A stretch of 64,000 nucleotides of DNA from Acetobacteraceae bacterium (lineage in GTDB: Bacteria > Pseudomonadota > Alphaproteobacteria > Acetobacterales > Acetobacteraceae), in the NCBI GenBank assembly GCA_024280945.1, contig JAMXLO010000108.1, forward strand, positions 1-64,000, written 5' to 3'. Below are positions 9,598 through 16,789 of this stretch, one piece after another. The stretch's first letter is position 1. Every line of letters starts with the position of its first letter. The position numbers and the translations under genes are program-made. The notes below the pieces were generated by a model. That model saw only the letters and a program-made list of their open reading frames with translations, was not told where the DNA came from and ran no database searches.

Positions 9598-10774
9598 ATG
9601 TCAGCCCACGAACATGTCCTACCCGACGCCATGCTGCGGACATTTGCCGAGCGATGCGGACAGTATGACCGCGAGAACCGGTTCTTTCACGAAGACTTCG
9701 AAGACCTGCAGCGTGCCGGGTATCTGACCATGGCGGTGCCCAGGGAACTGGGGGGCCGCGGACTGAACCTCGCGCAGGTCGCGCGCGAGCAGCGCCGCCT
9801 CGCTTATCACGCGCCAGCCACCGCCCTGGGCATCAACATGCACATCTACTGGGTCGGCCTCGTAGCCGATCTCTGGCGTAACGGCGACCACTCGGCGGAA
9901 TGGCTGCTGAAGGAGGTCATGGCAGGCGAGGTGTTCAACGCCGGCCACGCAGAGCGTGGCAACGACATCCCTGTGCTGCTCTCGACCAGCACCGCCGAGA
10001 GGGTGGACGGCGGCTTCCGTATCTCCGGGCACAAGATGTTCGGCAGCCTGGCGCCAGTGTGGACGCGATACGGACTGCACGCGACGTGGGCCGACGCCGA
10101 AGGTGGGCCGAAGATCGTGCATGCCTTCCTGCCCCGCAGCCACGATGGCTATCGCATCGTGGAGACCTGGGACACGCTGGGCATGCGTGCGACCCGCAGC
10201 GATGACGTGGTGTTAGACGGCGCGTTCGTTCCGGACCAGTACATCGCTCGCATCGTGCCTGCCGGCGAAGTTGACCCGTTCGTGCTTGGCGTCTTCGCCT
10301 GGCCGCTGATCGGATTTGCCAACATATATTATGTATTATGGCGTCGCCAGGCGGGCAATTGATCTTGCCGCAGCCGGCATCAAGAACAAGACCTCACTCG
10401 CGGTCAGCCGCTCCATGGCCTACCATCCAGGGATCCAGCACGCCTTCGCCGAGATGGCACTGGCCCTCGAGCCGGTCGAACCGCTCCTTGAGAAGGTTGC
10501 GGGCGACTGGTCGAATGGCGTGGATCACGGCGCGAACTGGCCGGCGAAAATTGTGTCCGCAAAGTATCATGCAGTAGAGGCCTGCTGGCGTATCGTCGAT
10601 CGCGCCATGGAGGTATCCGGCGGCGCGGGCATGTTCAGATCCAATGAGCTGGAACGACTGTTCCGAGACGCCCGCTGCGGTCGCTTCCATCCAGCGAACA
10701 CCTTCCTGGCGCATGAGATCGTCGGCAAGACGGTCCTCGGTATCGACCTTGGCGAACAACCACGCTGGGGATAA
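9598..10774 (+). pseudogene. Acyl-CoA dehydrogenase-family flavoprotein, split by a 7-bp duplication
   Basis: The first 242 or so residues read from ATG 9598 (GGAGG ribosome site 5 bases upstream) and carry the N-terminal helical and middle beta domains (VPRELGGRGLNLAQVAREQRR, TWDTLGMRATRSDDV, the latter the usual flavin-contact region). At 10327-10340 the heptamer TATTATG occurs twice in tandem. Removing one copy restores one continuous frame into the C-terminal helical domain (ARRAIDLAAAGIKN, VSGGAGMFRSNELERLFRD) to 10774, giving about 390 residues, the normal length. As it stands the protein stops at 10362. The equivalent of the usual Glu in YEGT is not visible near the end, so the natural reaction may not be classical alpha-beta dehydrogenation. 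It lies in the same direction as the LuxR-type regulator upstream and the hydrolase downstream. Confidence 0.8.
10327..10340 (+). repeat. Tandem heptamer TATTATG x2 causing a frameshift
   Basis: Two perfect, adjacent copies of TATTATG inside the acyl-CoA dehydrogenase gene. One copy gives the expected reading ANIYYGVARR; two copies shift the frame by +1 and cause a stop 22 bases later. It is consistent with slipped-strand duplication, and could in principle revert. Confidence 0.85.
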
Positions 10775-10792
10775 CCGTCACCAGGAGGTCCA

Positions 10793-11752
10793 ATGACCAA
10801 TCTCCTCTCGCCACTGGTGCGCGCGTCTGGGCTCATGGCTGGTCTTCTCTTGGCGGCCGCCATCAAGACCGCGTTGGCGCAATCGGTCGGGTTTCTCCCG
10901 GTCGAGACGACAACCGTCAATACGCAGCAGTTTCTCACGGGCAGTCGGGACGGGAAGAAGGCTACAATTGCCGGAGAGTTGCGCATACCGAAGCCGCCGC
11001 CTGAGAAGGTTGCGGCCGTCATAATCATGGAAGGTGGTGGCGGTGTTACGGAGCTGCTCGAAAGGTGGGCAGAGACGATCAACGGCATTGGTATGGCAAG
11101 TTTCTTGCTGGATAGCTACTCAGGTCGCGGGATTGATTCATCGAAGCTCGACAATGTCGCACAAATGATCGATGCGTATCGTGCTCTGGGTGTACTGGCG
11201 GCGCACCCGCGCATCGATCCCAAGCGGATTGCGATCCTGGGAATTTCAAGGGGTGCCGTGGCGGCTGTCTACTCCAGCAACGTGCGCTTCCGCGACATGT
11301 ATGGTCCGCAGGGCGTCGAATTCGCCGCTCATATCGGCCTGTATACACTCTGTAACACTGCTTATGGCGGTGATGACAAGGTCACAGGTAAGCCGATCCG
11401 CCTGTTCCACGGAACCGCTGACGATCTGGCCTCCATCGTGGCCTGCCGCGATTACGTGGCTCGGTTGAAAAAGAACAACGTCGGTGCCGAACTGAGCGAG
11501 TACCCGGGTGCCTATCATTCCTACGACGCTTTCGTTCTGAAGGAGCCGCAAAAAGTACCGGAAGCACTGTCCACGCGGAATTGCCGGCGCGTCGAAGGTG
11601 ATGACGGGCGCATTCTGAACAGCGCTACCGGGAAGTCGTTTGATATGAGTGACCCCTGTGTCGAGAGAGGGTTGACATTTGCCTATAACGAGGCTGCGGC
11701 AACTGCTACAGTCGCGGCAGTGAAAGCATTCCTAACTGATACGCTAAAATAA
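10793..11752 (+). CDS. Secreted dienelactone-hydrolase-like alpha/beta hydrolase
   Basis: 319 residues. A signal peptide is visible (SGLMAGLLLAAAIKTALAQS, likely cut after ALA), so the enzyme should act in the periplasm. The alpha/beta-hydrolase core has the nucleophile elbow GISRGAV (Ser), a later Asp in FHGTADDLASIV and the His in YPGAYHSYDAF, the usual triad order of the dienelactone hydrolase family. The C-terminal part contains several Cys (CRRVEG, SDPCVERG) that could form disulfides outside the cytoplasm. The gene begins 18 bases after the dehydrogenase with an AGGAGGT ribosome site and is probably co-transcribed with it. Substrate unknown; an ester or lactone is inferred from the family. 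Confidence 0.8.
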   Translation: MTNLLSPLVRASGLMAGLLLAAAIKTALAQSVGFLPVETTTVNTQQFLTGSRDGKKATIAGELRIPKPPPEKVAAVIIMEGGGGVTELLERWAETINGIGMASFLLDSYSGRGIDSSKLDNVAQMIDAYRALGVLAAHPRIDPKRIAILGISRGAVAAVYSSNVRFRDMYGPQGVEFAAHIGLYTLCNTAYGGDDKVTGKPIRLFHGTADDLASIVACRDYVARLKKNNVGAELSEYPGAYHSYDAFVLKEPQKVPEALSTRNCRRVEGDDGRILNSATGKSFDMSDPCVERGLTFAYNEAAATATVAAVKAFLTDTLK

Positions 11753-11770
11753 GGCCCCACAGGAGGGGCC
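11753..11770 (+). terminator. GC-rich hairpin after the hydrolase gene
   Basis: GGCCCC (11753-11758) and GGGGCC (11765-11770) pair perfectly around a 6-base loop right after the stop codon. There is no T-run after it, so it is only a possible terminator or 3' stabiliser. Confidence 0.4.
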
Positions 11771-12036
11771 CGCTGATGTGCGTGACAAGCGTCTCTGTTC
11801 TTTCCCCAGAGATTGGCTGGTGGCTTGCTTTAGTATACCCTAACGAACGAGCTGCGAGACAGATTGCGCGTTCCATTAGGGTCAACCTCCCCTGAAAATG
11901 GGACGGCACGCCGGCGAGATTTGGACCCCAACGAGACGAGATCGACGATAGAGAGCACCGCCATTGTTGGTCCCGCGTGCCGATTCAGCAGACGATAGCG
12001 GTGGCCGCCACTGCCGAAAAATAATAGGAGACGTGG

Positions 12037-12657
12037 ATGGTCATTCCCTGGGGCATGCGTGCCATCGCGCTCATTTGCATCGCAAGTTGCTTCGTCCTGC
12101 GTAGCGCTGCCGTCGCTGAGCAGGTCAGCATCTCGTGGCAGACGACCGATAAGACCGTTGCCGCTGATGCCGAGAATACGACGCGAGAGGGCATGGCAAC
12201 CATTCCCGACGGGGAGAAGGCGCACATCACGAGTCACATTGTGCACAACTTCGGTCCAGGAAGCGGGACCACGGGCGGAAACGCCTATGGAACGATGACG
12301 TATAAGTTTGATGACGGCTCGGGTTTCGATCTGAGGTTTGTGGGGATTTGGAACTCCATAACCCTCCGCACCGCCGGTATATTTACCGGAGGGCTTTCCG
12401 AGCTACGCGGCGATCTCCAACCGGACAGGCTGCGCCCGCAGCACGGTTGCCGAGGCGCTGAAGGCGCTGGAGTGGGCCGGCGTGCTGACCTGGCAGCACC
12501 GCATCACCAGAGTCCGCGAGCGCTGCCGCGACCTGTTCCGCCACGATGGCTGACGTTGGCGGGTGATCCGCACGTCGAATGCCTACGTTTTCCGCGACCC
12601 GGTTTCCAATCCGAAAATCCGAGAGGACACAGGATCAAGATATTCTTGATCCTATAG
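12037..12657 (+). CDS. Small secreted hypothetical protein, probably running into a foreign fragment
   Basis: The first 105 or so residues look genuine: a signal peptide (RAIALICIASCFVLRSAAVAEQ) followed by a short beta-rich domain (GNAYGTMTYKFDDGSGFDL). From about 12350 the frame becomes rich in Arg, Gly and Pro and overlaps, in another frame, a recognisable helix-turn-helix remnant. The tail is therefore probably read-through into unrelated DNA and the original 3' end has been lost. Function not recognised. It stands alone, 284 bases after the hydrolase gene. Confidence applies to the N-terminal part. Confidence 0.4.
   Translation: MVIPWGMRAIALICIASCFVLRSAAVAEQVSISWQTTDKTVAADAENTTREGMATIPDGEKAHITSHIVHNFGPGSGTTGGNAYGTMTYKFDDGSGFDLRFVGIWNSITLRTAGIFTGGLSELRGDLQPDRLRPQHGCRGAEGAGVGRRADLAAPHHQSPRALPRPVPPRWLTLAGDPHVECLRFPRPGFQSENPRGHRIKIFLIL
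12371..12649 (+). pseudogene. Replication-type helix-turn-helix fragment with an in-frame stop
   Basis: In the frame of position 12401 the DNA encodes a helix-turn-helix of the kind found in plasmid or transposon replication proteins: YAAISNRTGCARSTVAEALK, then EWAGVLTWQHRITRVRERCR. At 12551 a TGA stands just before Arg-Trp-Arg, where related proteins have Trp (GWRWRV), and the frame continues with VIRTSNAYVFRDP before another stop at 12647. It has no start and no N- or C-terminal domains. This is a decayed piece of a mobile or plasmid replication gene. The family call is from memory of similar proteins, without a database check. Confidence 0.55.
12631..12653. repeat. Perfect inverted repeat, 10-bp arms
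   Basis: AGGATCAAGA (12631-12640), spacer TAT, TCTTGATCCT (12644-12653), perfectly palindromic. It falls at the end of the decayed HTH gene. No T-run follows, so an operator, element end or weak terminator are all possible. Confidence 0.7.
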
Positions 12658-12980
12658 CAACATCGGCACGCTGCCCCGACAGCCTGCTCGAATGTGCCCT
12701 TGCCCGATTTGGTGTAGCGGTTGCAGCAAAGCAGGGTACTGAACAAGACACTGGCGCCTAGGCCAGAGCCACAGAACAAACGCAAGGGACGCTATTGAGA
12801 GACGAGGAAGCAGCACGCGCGATGAATTCTGAGCCATGGGAGCCTCTGCCTGGCATGGTGAAGGGTGCGGTGCCAGGCCTGCCGGTTCTGGTTTGCGGCT
12901 TCCGATGCTGGGGCGGAGCACTGCGCGGACTGCGCGATCAGGCTGGCCAGGAAAGCTGCCCCGGAGGCACAGTCGGCGGC

Positions 12981-13203
12981 ATGAGTGATCTATGCCCCAA
13001 GTGTGGCCGGGAGAGCCGGCTCATCTCCCTATCCAAGGCGATCGCGCGACGACTACGAGTGCCGGAACTACGGTCTGGCATTCAGCGTCAGTGGCACGGA
13101 TCGCAAGGTCTTCAGGCACCGTGGCGGGGGTGAGTTGGTGACAGACCAGAACGGCAAGGTGTGGTGGACGTCTGACAACGCGGTGGCGCGCGACTTACCA
13201 TAA
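12981..13203 (+). pseudogene. Frameshifted zinc-ribbon-like small protein
   Basis: MSDLCPKCGRESRL begins in one frame at ATG 12981. The second half of the ribbon (DDYECRNYGLAFSVSG) reads in another frame from about 13045, ending at 13203. Together they resemble a CPxCG...YECRNCG zinc ribbon in which the last Cys is now Tyr. Both the frameshift and the lost ligand argue for decay. Such ribbons are common in small phage or mobile-element proteins. Low certainty because the fragment is short. Confidence 0.35.
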
Positions 13204-13210
13204 CGTCCAG
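13193..13210 (+). repeat. Short direct repeat, copy 1
   Basis: ACTTACCATAACGTCCAG, matching the sequence at 14691-14708 at 17 of 18 bases. The two copies lie on either side of most of the coiled-coil small-protein cluster. Confidence 0.6.
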
Positions 13211-13493
13211 GAGACGCATGGCGTCATCGGAACGGCCATGGCAAGGCGCCGGCGTCGGCTACCAAGCCCTGCCAGATGACGAGATCGCCGACGATGATCA
13301 GGACGGTGCCGAAGGCGACGTAAGCGAGAACGAGCAGCAGGTTCCGGAGCAGAGTTCGCCAATCATCATCCATTGCCAGCCGTCCGGGACGATCCTGAGG
13401 GGCGCACCGGCCATAAACTCATGGCGTTGCGGCAAGGTTCCGTTGGTCTGCCCTGACCGGAAACCAACCCGGAGCAGCAAACGGTCATGGACG

Positions 13494-13691
13494 ATGGATG
13501 CTGACGCCCTGATCGAGCGCAACCGGACGCTGGTGGCGCAGGCTGCGGAGGCACGCCGAGCGACACGCCAGGCCGCCGCGACGGCTCAGCACGCGCTGCG
13601 CATGGTCGCGCACCATCGGGCCGAGCGGAAGCGGCGGAACGCGATCCGTCACCGCGCGGTTAAGTCTCCTGATGACGCGAAAGAAACCTGA
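13494..13691 (+). CDS. Small coiled-coil protein, family A copy 1
   Basis: 65 residues from ATG 13494. The first 40 form an Ala/Arg-rich amphipathic helix (DALIERNRTLVAQAAEARRA then TRQAAATAQHALRMV) ending in a basic tail. It shares the pattern D-x-LI-x-x-N-R-x-L-x-A-x-A-A-x-AR-x-x-(T/S)R with the small genes at 13990 (minus) and 15085 (plus), which supports it as a real gene. A longer upstream frame exists but its composition is unlike the family. No membrane segment, Cys or catalytic motif. Possibly a DNA- or partner-binding helix; function unknown. Its 3' end overlaps the start of the next gene by 20 bases, suggesting translational coupling. Confidence 0.5.
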   Translation: MDADALIERNRTLVAQAAEARRATRQAAATAQHALRMVAHHRAERKRRNAIRHRAVKSPDDAKET

Positions 13692-13995
13692 GCGGCGCGA
13701 TTGGCGGGCGTTGACCGCCGCGCTGGTCGCAGATGTTCATGCCCGCATCGACAGGGCGGATCGGGTAATCCGTTCCAGCGAGCGGCTCATGCAGCACTCC
13801 GCCAAGCTGGTGCGGCTATCGGCGTTTGATCCCCGGCGGCCCTCTGATCCTGTCAGTGCGGCCAGGGCGCAGCGGGCGCACCAGGAGACCCAACGGCAAG
13901 CGCGCCAGATCCGGATGCAATCCGGTGCCCAACTGGCGCGCGCACGGCGGCTACAAGAACGGCTGCGGCAAGCACGGCCTCATCGCAACTTATGA
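13672..13995 (+). CDS. Small coiled-coil protein, family B copy 1
   Basis: 107 residues, overlapping the end of the preceding gene by 20 bases. It is highly basic and helical. A segment SSERLMQHSAKLVRLSAFDP followed by an Ala/Arg/Gln helix (QETQRQARQIRMQSGAQLAR) is shared with the protein at 14253 (SEELVRQSAPLVPQSAFDPP and QETRWQARQTRMQAAAQRAR). That shared block of about 60 residues across two genes in one cluster is good evidence for real, related proteins. I do not recognise the family. No clear ribosome site, in keeping with coupling to the gene before it. Confidence 0.5.
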   Translation: MTRKKPERRDWRALTAALVADVHARIDRADRVIRSSERLMQHSAKLVRLSAFDPRRPSDPVSAARAQRAHQETQRQARQIRMQSGAQLARARRLQERLRQARPHRNL

Positions 13996-14196
13996 TGGGA
14001 ACCGCCGATCGACCGGCGGCGCAATCATTTGCAGCCGCGTCTGTGCGGTGATGATGGCCTGCATCGCGTTCCGGACGGTGGTCTCCGCTGTGGCAATCAC
14101 CTCCCGCGACCGCTCGCGGGCTGCCGCCGCCTGCGCCAGCATCGCGTGGTTGCGCGCGATCAAATCAGCCGTCCGGTCGATCTGATCCATTGCCAT
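13990..14196 (-). CDS. Small coiled-coil protein, family A copy 2
   Basis: 68 residues on the minus strand, head to head with the gene at 14253. The helix DLIARNHAMLAQAAAARERS followed by REVIATAETTVRNAMQ is clearly related to family A proteins at 13494 and 15085. Its start codon abuts one arm of an inverted repeat (14197-14206) that lies between the two divergent starts, and its 3' end overlaps that of family B copy 1 by 6 bases in convergent orientation. Function unknown; composition (Ala, Arg, Gln; no Cys or Trp) suggests an oligomerising helix. Confidence 0.5.
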   Translation of the reverse strand: MAMDQIDRTADLIARNHAMLAQAAAARERSREVIATAETTVRNAMQAIITAQTRLQMIAPPVDRRFPS

Positions 14197-14252
14197 CTCC
14201 GAGCGGGGAAGGGCCTATAATTACACCGAATAGCCGCTCGGGAGGCGGAGGG
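14197..14252 (+). promoter_or_regulatory. Divergent promoter region with inverted repeat and TATAAT
   Basis: Between the divergent starts at 14196 (minus) and 14253 (plus) lie imperfect inverted arms CTCCGAGCGG (14197-14206) and CCGCTCGGGAG (14234-14244), with a perfect -10 hexamer TATAAT at 14216-14221 between them. A matching -35 box at the ideal distance is not evident. GGAGG at 14241-14245 is the ribosome site of the plus-strand gene and lies in the second arm. The arrangement suits repression of both genes by a dimeric protein; this is inference. Confidence 0.5.
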
Positions 14253-14660
14253 ATGAACCACGAAGACACGCAGGCTCGGCTCGACCGGCAGGCGTCCAAT
14301 GCGAAGCTGATCGCGCAGTCTCGCGCCCGGTTCGCCATCTCCACGCGGAAGGTTCACCAGAGCGAGGAGTTGGTGCGGCAATCCGCGCCGCTGGTGCCGC
14401 AATCGGCGTTTGATCCGCCGCGCCCGCAGCCGGCTGATCCTATCGCGGATGCCATGGTGTGGCGGGGCCGCCGCGAGCAGGCGCGGCTCAAGGAGCTGCG
14501 CGCGATTGGCTTCTCGTTGCGCTGCTCCGTGAACGAGGCGGTCGTGGCGTCGCAGGAGACCCGCTGGCAGGCACGGCAGACCCGGATGCAAGCCGCCGCC
14601 CAGCGGGCGCGTATGCAGCAACAGCAGGCCCGCGCGCGCCAAGACGTGGTTGCCGCATAA
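14253..14660 (+). CDS. Small coiled-coil protein, family B copy 2
   Basis: 135 residues from ATG 14253, with a GGAGG ribosome site 7 bases upstream. The N-terminal helix (DTQARLDRQASNAKLIAQSR) leads to the block SEELVRQSAPLVPQSAFDPP shared with family B copy 1, then an insertion (RGRREQARLKELRAIGFSL) absent from copy 1, then the shared QETRWQARQTRMQAAAQRAR helix and a Gln/Arg-rich end. The protein is very basic. The inverted repeat and -10 box lie immediately upstream. Function not recognised; the two-family pattern in the cluster suggests partner proteins. Confidence 0.6.
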   Translation: MNHEDTQARLDRQASNAKLIAQSRARFAISTRKVHQSEELVRQSAPLVPQSAFDPPRPQPADPIADAMVWRGRREQARLKELRAIGFSLRCSVNEAVVASQETRWQARQTRMQAAAQRARMQQQQARARQDVVAA

Positions 14661-14690
14661 TCGCGAATTATGACAGCCGCGCCGGGGCCA

Positions 14691-14708
14691 ACTTACCATA
14701 AAGTCCAG
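14691..14708 (+). repeat. Short direct repeat, copy 2
   Basis: ACTTACCATAAAGTCCAG, one mismatch from 13193-13210. It lies about 30 bases after the family B copy 2 stop. Confidence 0.6.
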
Positions 14709-14726
14709 TGCGGCGGCGGGGCGTCG

Positions 14727-14960
14727 TCAGGTTTGACCGAGGTCGGGGTCGGACCGTTGTGCTGCCGCCGCGTGGTCGTGGCTGATGGTTTGAGGTAGGG
14801 GCTCCAGGGCCGCCGCGCGGGCTTCCAGCTCCTCGGCGAAGGCGTTCAGCCGGGCCGTTGTCAGCTCATCGGTCCCCCAGGCATGGCGCCGGGCGCGGGC
14901 CGCCATCTCCCGCAGGCCGGTGGGGGTCTCGGTGAGCGGCGGAGCGGTGCCACGCGGCAT
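14727..14960 (-). CDS. Small hypothetical protein (77 aa)
   Basis: Starts MPRGTAPPLTETPTGLREMA with a GGGAGAG ribosome site upstream. It is a single predicted helical hairpin (ARARRHAWGTDELTTARLNA then FAEELEARAAAL) with an acidic, disordered tail. It resembles small proteins I associate with mobile or accessory regions of Acetobacteraceae, but no function is known to me. It sits on the minus strand between the family B copy 2 gene and the family A copy 3 gene. Confidence 0.55.
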   Translation of the reverse strand: MPRGTAPPLTETPTGLREMAARARRHAWGTDELTTARLNAFAEELEARAAALEPLPQTISHDHAAAAQRSDPDLGQT

Positions 14961-15084
14961 CACTCTCTCCCTGCGACTGCTATCGGATGATGATGGGCGC
15001 GTGGCTCGGCAAAGGGAACACCGCTGCGCACGGTAGCGTACGTTTGAGGGGCGAACCGCTGGCGACAATACCTAGGTTGGGGTG

Positions 15085-15207
15085 ATGCCTGATCGCGCCG
15101 ATCAGTTGATCGACACGAACCGCATGCTGCTGGCTGAGGCGGCCGCAGCGCGTCAGCGGACCCGGCAGATCGTCACGAGCCGCGGTGAGCCGGATCAAGC
15201 GCGATAA
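15085..15207 (+). CDS. Small coiled-coil protein, family A copy 3 (short)
   Basis: 40 residues. DQLIDTNRMLLAEAAAARQR then TRQIVTSRGEPDQAR matches the first helix of the family A proteins at 13494 and 13990, then stops early. It is either a short member or a 3'-truncated copy. The ribosome site is weak. Its support comes only from similarity to its neighbours. Confidence 0.4.
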   Translation: MPDRADQLIDTNRMLLAEAAAARQRTRQIVTSRGEPDQAR

Positions 15208-15335
15208 AATGCGGGGTCGGTGGCGCCGGCCGCTCGCGGTCTTTTCCGCGGATGATCCCGGTCACCGTGAGGGACGGGCTTCCTTATCCGGCCCGAGCCG
15301 TACAAAGCCCCGGCCAGCAATGGTTGGTATTGTCC

Positions 15336-15589
15336 TCAAAAACCATGGCCCACAATCTCCGAGGGCAGTGGCGGCAGGGTCGACGTCTGACGTGTGGCCG
15401 CGACGCGATAATGCGCACCGAGCCGCGATGCCCAGCCGCAATAGCAGCGCTCGATCGTGCCAACGTCTGCCTGGAGCCACGCGCGAAAGCCGGACGCGCT
15501 GTAGAGACGCTTCGGGGACGCACGCTGTTATGCACCAGCACGCGGCCGCGCGGCACACGATCGGGCAGGCGGTCGAAGTACTGCATCAT
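15336..15589 (-). pseudogene. Frameshifted small protein with a CxCGW motif
   Basis: The N-terminal part reads MMQYFDRLPDRVPRGRVLVH then NSVRP in one frame. After a frameshift near 15515 a second frame continues GFRAWLQADVGTIERCYCGW then ASRLGAHYRVAATRQ to a stop at 15336. The two halves make one protein of about 80 residues, of a small family with a conserved C-x-C-G-W that I recall from alphaproteobacterial mobile regions. Function unknown. The frameshift points to decay, as elsewhere in this stretch. Confidence 0.5.
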
Positions 15590-15723
15590 GCGCAGTAGAC
15601 GACCACCACCCGCTGGCCCTGATCAGGCCGGATGACGAGACCGCTGCTGAGCGGCATATCGAGATGCAACACCCGGCGTCGCCTTGCGGTTGAGCGGCGC
15701 CACAACCGCATAAGCGCAGCGGG

Positions 15724-16023
15724 CTATAAGTCGACCTCAGCGACAATGCGACGGCTCGTCATCGGACTGATCTTTTCGAGGTCCTCCAGGATTGCTCGAG
15801 CGTCAGGGTCGGCCATCGCAGCTCCCATGGAGCTGCCGAAAGACGCCATGTCGCTGAACCTGATGACGAGAACCCATTGGCCCGCCTCGGGGCCAGCGAG
15901 CTCGACGGACAGTCGGAAGTCTTCGGCGCCGGTTCTCAATGCCGCCGCCTTCAGCCGACTGACAACCGCAGCGACCTCTGTTGTGCTGCCGCCTTTGCGG
16001 TGCGTCACTACGTGGATTGCCAT
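15724..16023 (-). CDS. Small dimeric alpha-beta-barrel-like protein (hypothetical)
   Basis: 99 residues from ATG 16023, with a GGGAGGGAG ribosome site upstream that favours this start over a longer frame. The pattern MAIHVVTHRKGGSTTEVAAV, GQWVLVIRFSDMASFGSSMG and then DPDARAILEDLEKI is that of a ferredoxin-like fold as in the monooxygenase-like (ABM) or DUF1330-like small proteins: two strands with a helix, then a helix that follows a DP. No catalytic residues can be named. It is an isolated gene divergent from the terminase remnant. Confidence 0.5.
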   Translation of the reverse strand: MAIHVVTHRKGGSTTEVAAVVSRLKAAALRTGAEDFRLSVELAGPEAGQWVLVIRFSDMASFGSSMGAAMADPDARAILEDLEKISPMTSRRIVAEVDL

Positions 16024-16148
16024 TTGCCGTTCTCCCTCCCGTTTTCGATTGTGGCCGGAATTCACCAGCCAGTGCCGATACTACCCTCGATACGGGCTGC
16101 CAGTGAACCGCCGCAATACTGTTCCGTGCTTGACATAATCAGCTTATC

Positions 16149-16674
16149 GTGTTCCCGAGAAGGGACGCCGATACAGGGCGTACCACCTACGCCGTGTTTG
16201 CTCGCTGCTATCTCAATGAGGCCGCCGTGGCAGAGGCACGGAATCCATCCTATCCGGGCTGGGCTGCAAGTGGCCATCTCGTGGTGACGCCAGGCAACGA
16301 GACGGACTTTGACGAGATCGAAGGCGACGTACGGCAGCTATGCAGCCGGTTTCAGGTCGTCAGCGTCGGATATGATCCGTGGCAGTCCGCGCAAATGTCG
16401 CAGCGGCTGCGCCGAGAAGGCGTGCCGATGCACGAGTTCCCGTGCGACGACTCAGAACTTCAGCCACCCATTATCGAGCTGGATGCAGCAATGCGTGCTG
16501 GCAGACTGCATCACGACGGAAATCCTATTCTGACGTGGTGCATCGGCAATGTGGTCGGCAAAGCCGACCGGCGCGGCAACCTATACCCAGCCAATCTCTG
16601 GCTGGATTGGAAGGTCAATGCGGCCGTAGCGTTCTTGGTCGGCCGTCGGTCGCGCTATGGTGGAGGAAGAGTAG
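16149..16674 (+). pseudogene. Phage terminase large-subunit remnant (nuclease domain)
   Basis: About 175 residues corresponding to the C-terminal nuclease half of a phage terminase large subunit: YAVFARCYLNEAAV, YPGWAASGHLVVTPGNETDF, VSVGYDPWQSAQMSQRLR, LHHDGNPILTWCIGNVVGKA and the closing LYPAN..KVNAAVAF. The ATPase half and the first nuclease Asp are absent upstream. Near 16640 the frame shifts, and the natural C-terminus (AVGRAMVEEE, stop 16672-16674) reads in a different frame. No portal, capsid or other phage genes are near, so this is an isolated prophage relic. Confidence 0.8.
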
Positions 16675-16789
16675 GCCAAAGGGCTGGATGGTTTCCCCGC
16701 AAATCTGATCTTCGGTAGCTCGAGCTTGGCCGTATGGGTTAGGAACCTGCATGACGGTGCTCGGAAGCCGCGGATCACGCGATCCCCGG

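Noticed and set aside
12551-12553. TGA within the HTH fragment read as recoding (Trp or selenocysteine)
   Set aside because: TGA is used as a normal stop throughout the window, and the fragment has other signs of decay, so a nonsense mutation is simpler.
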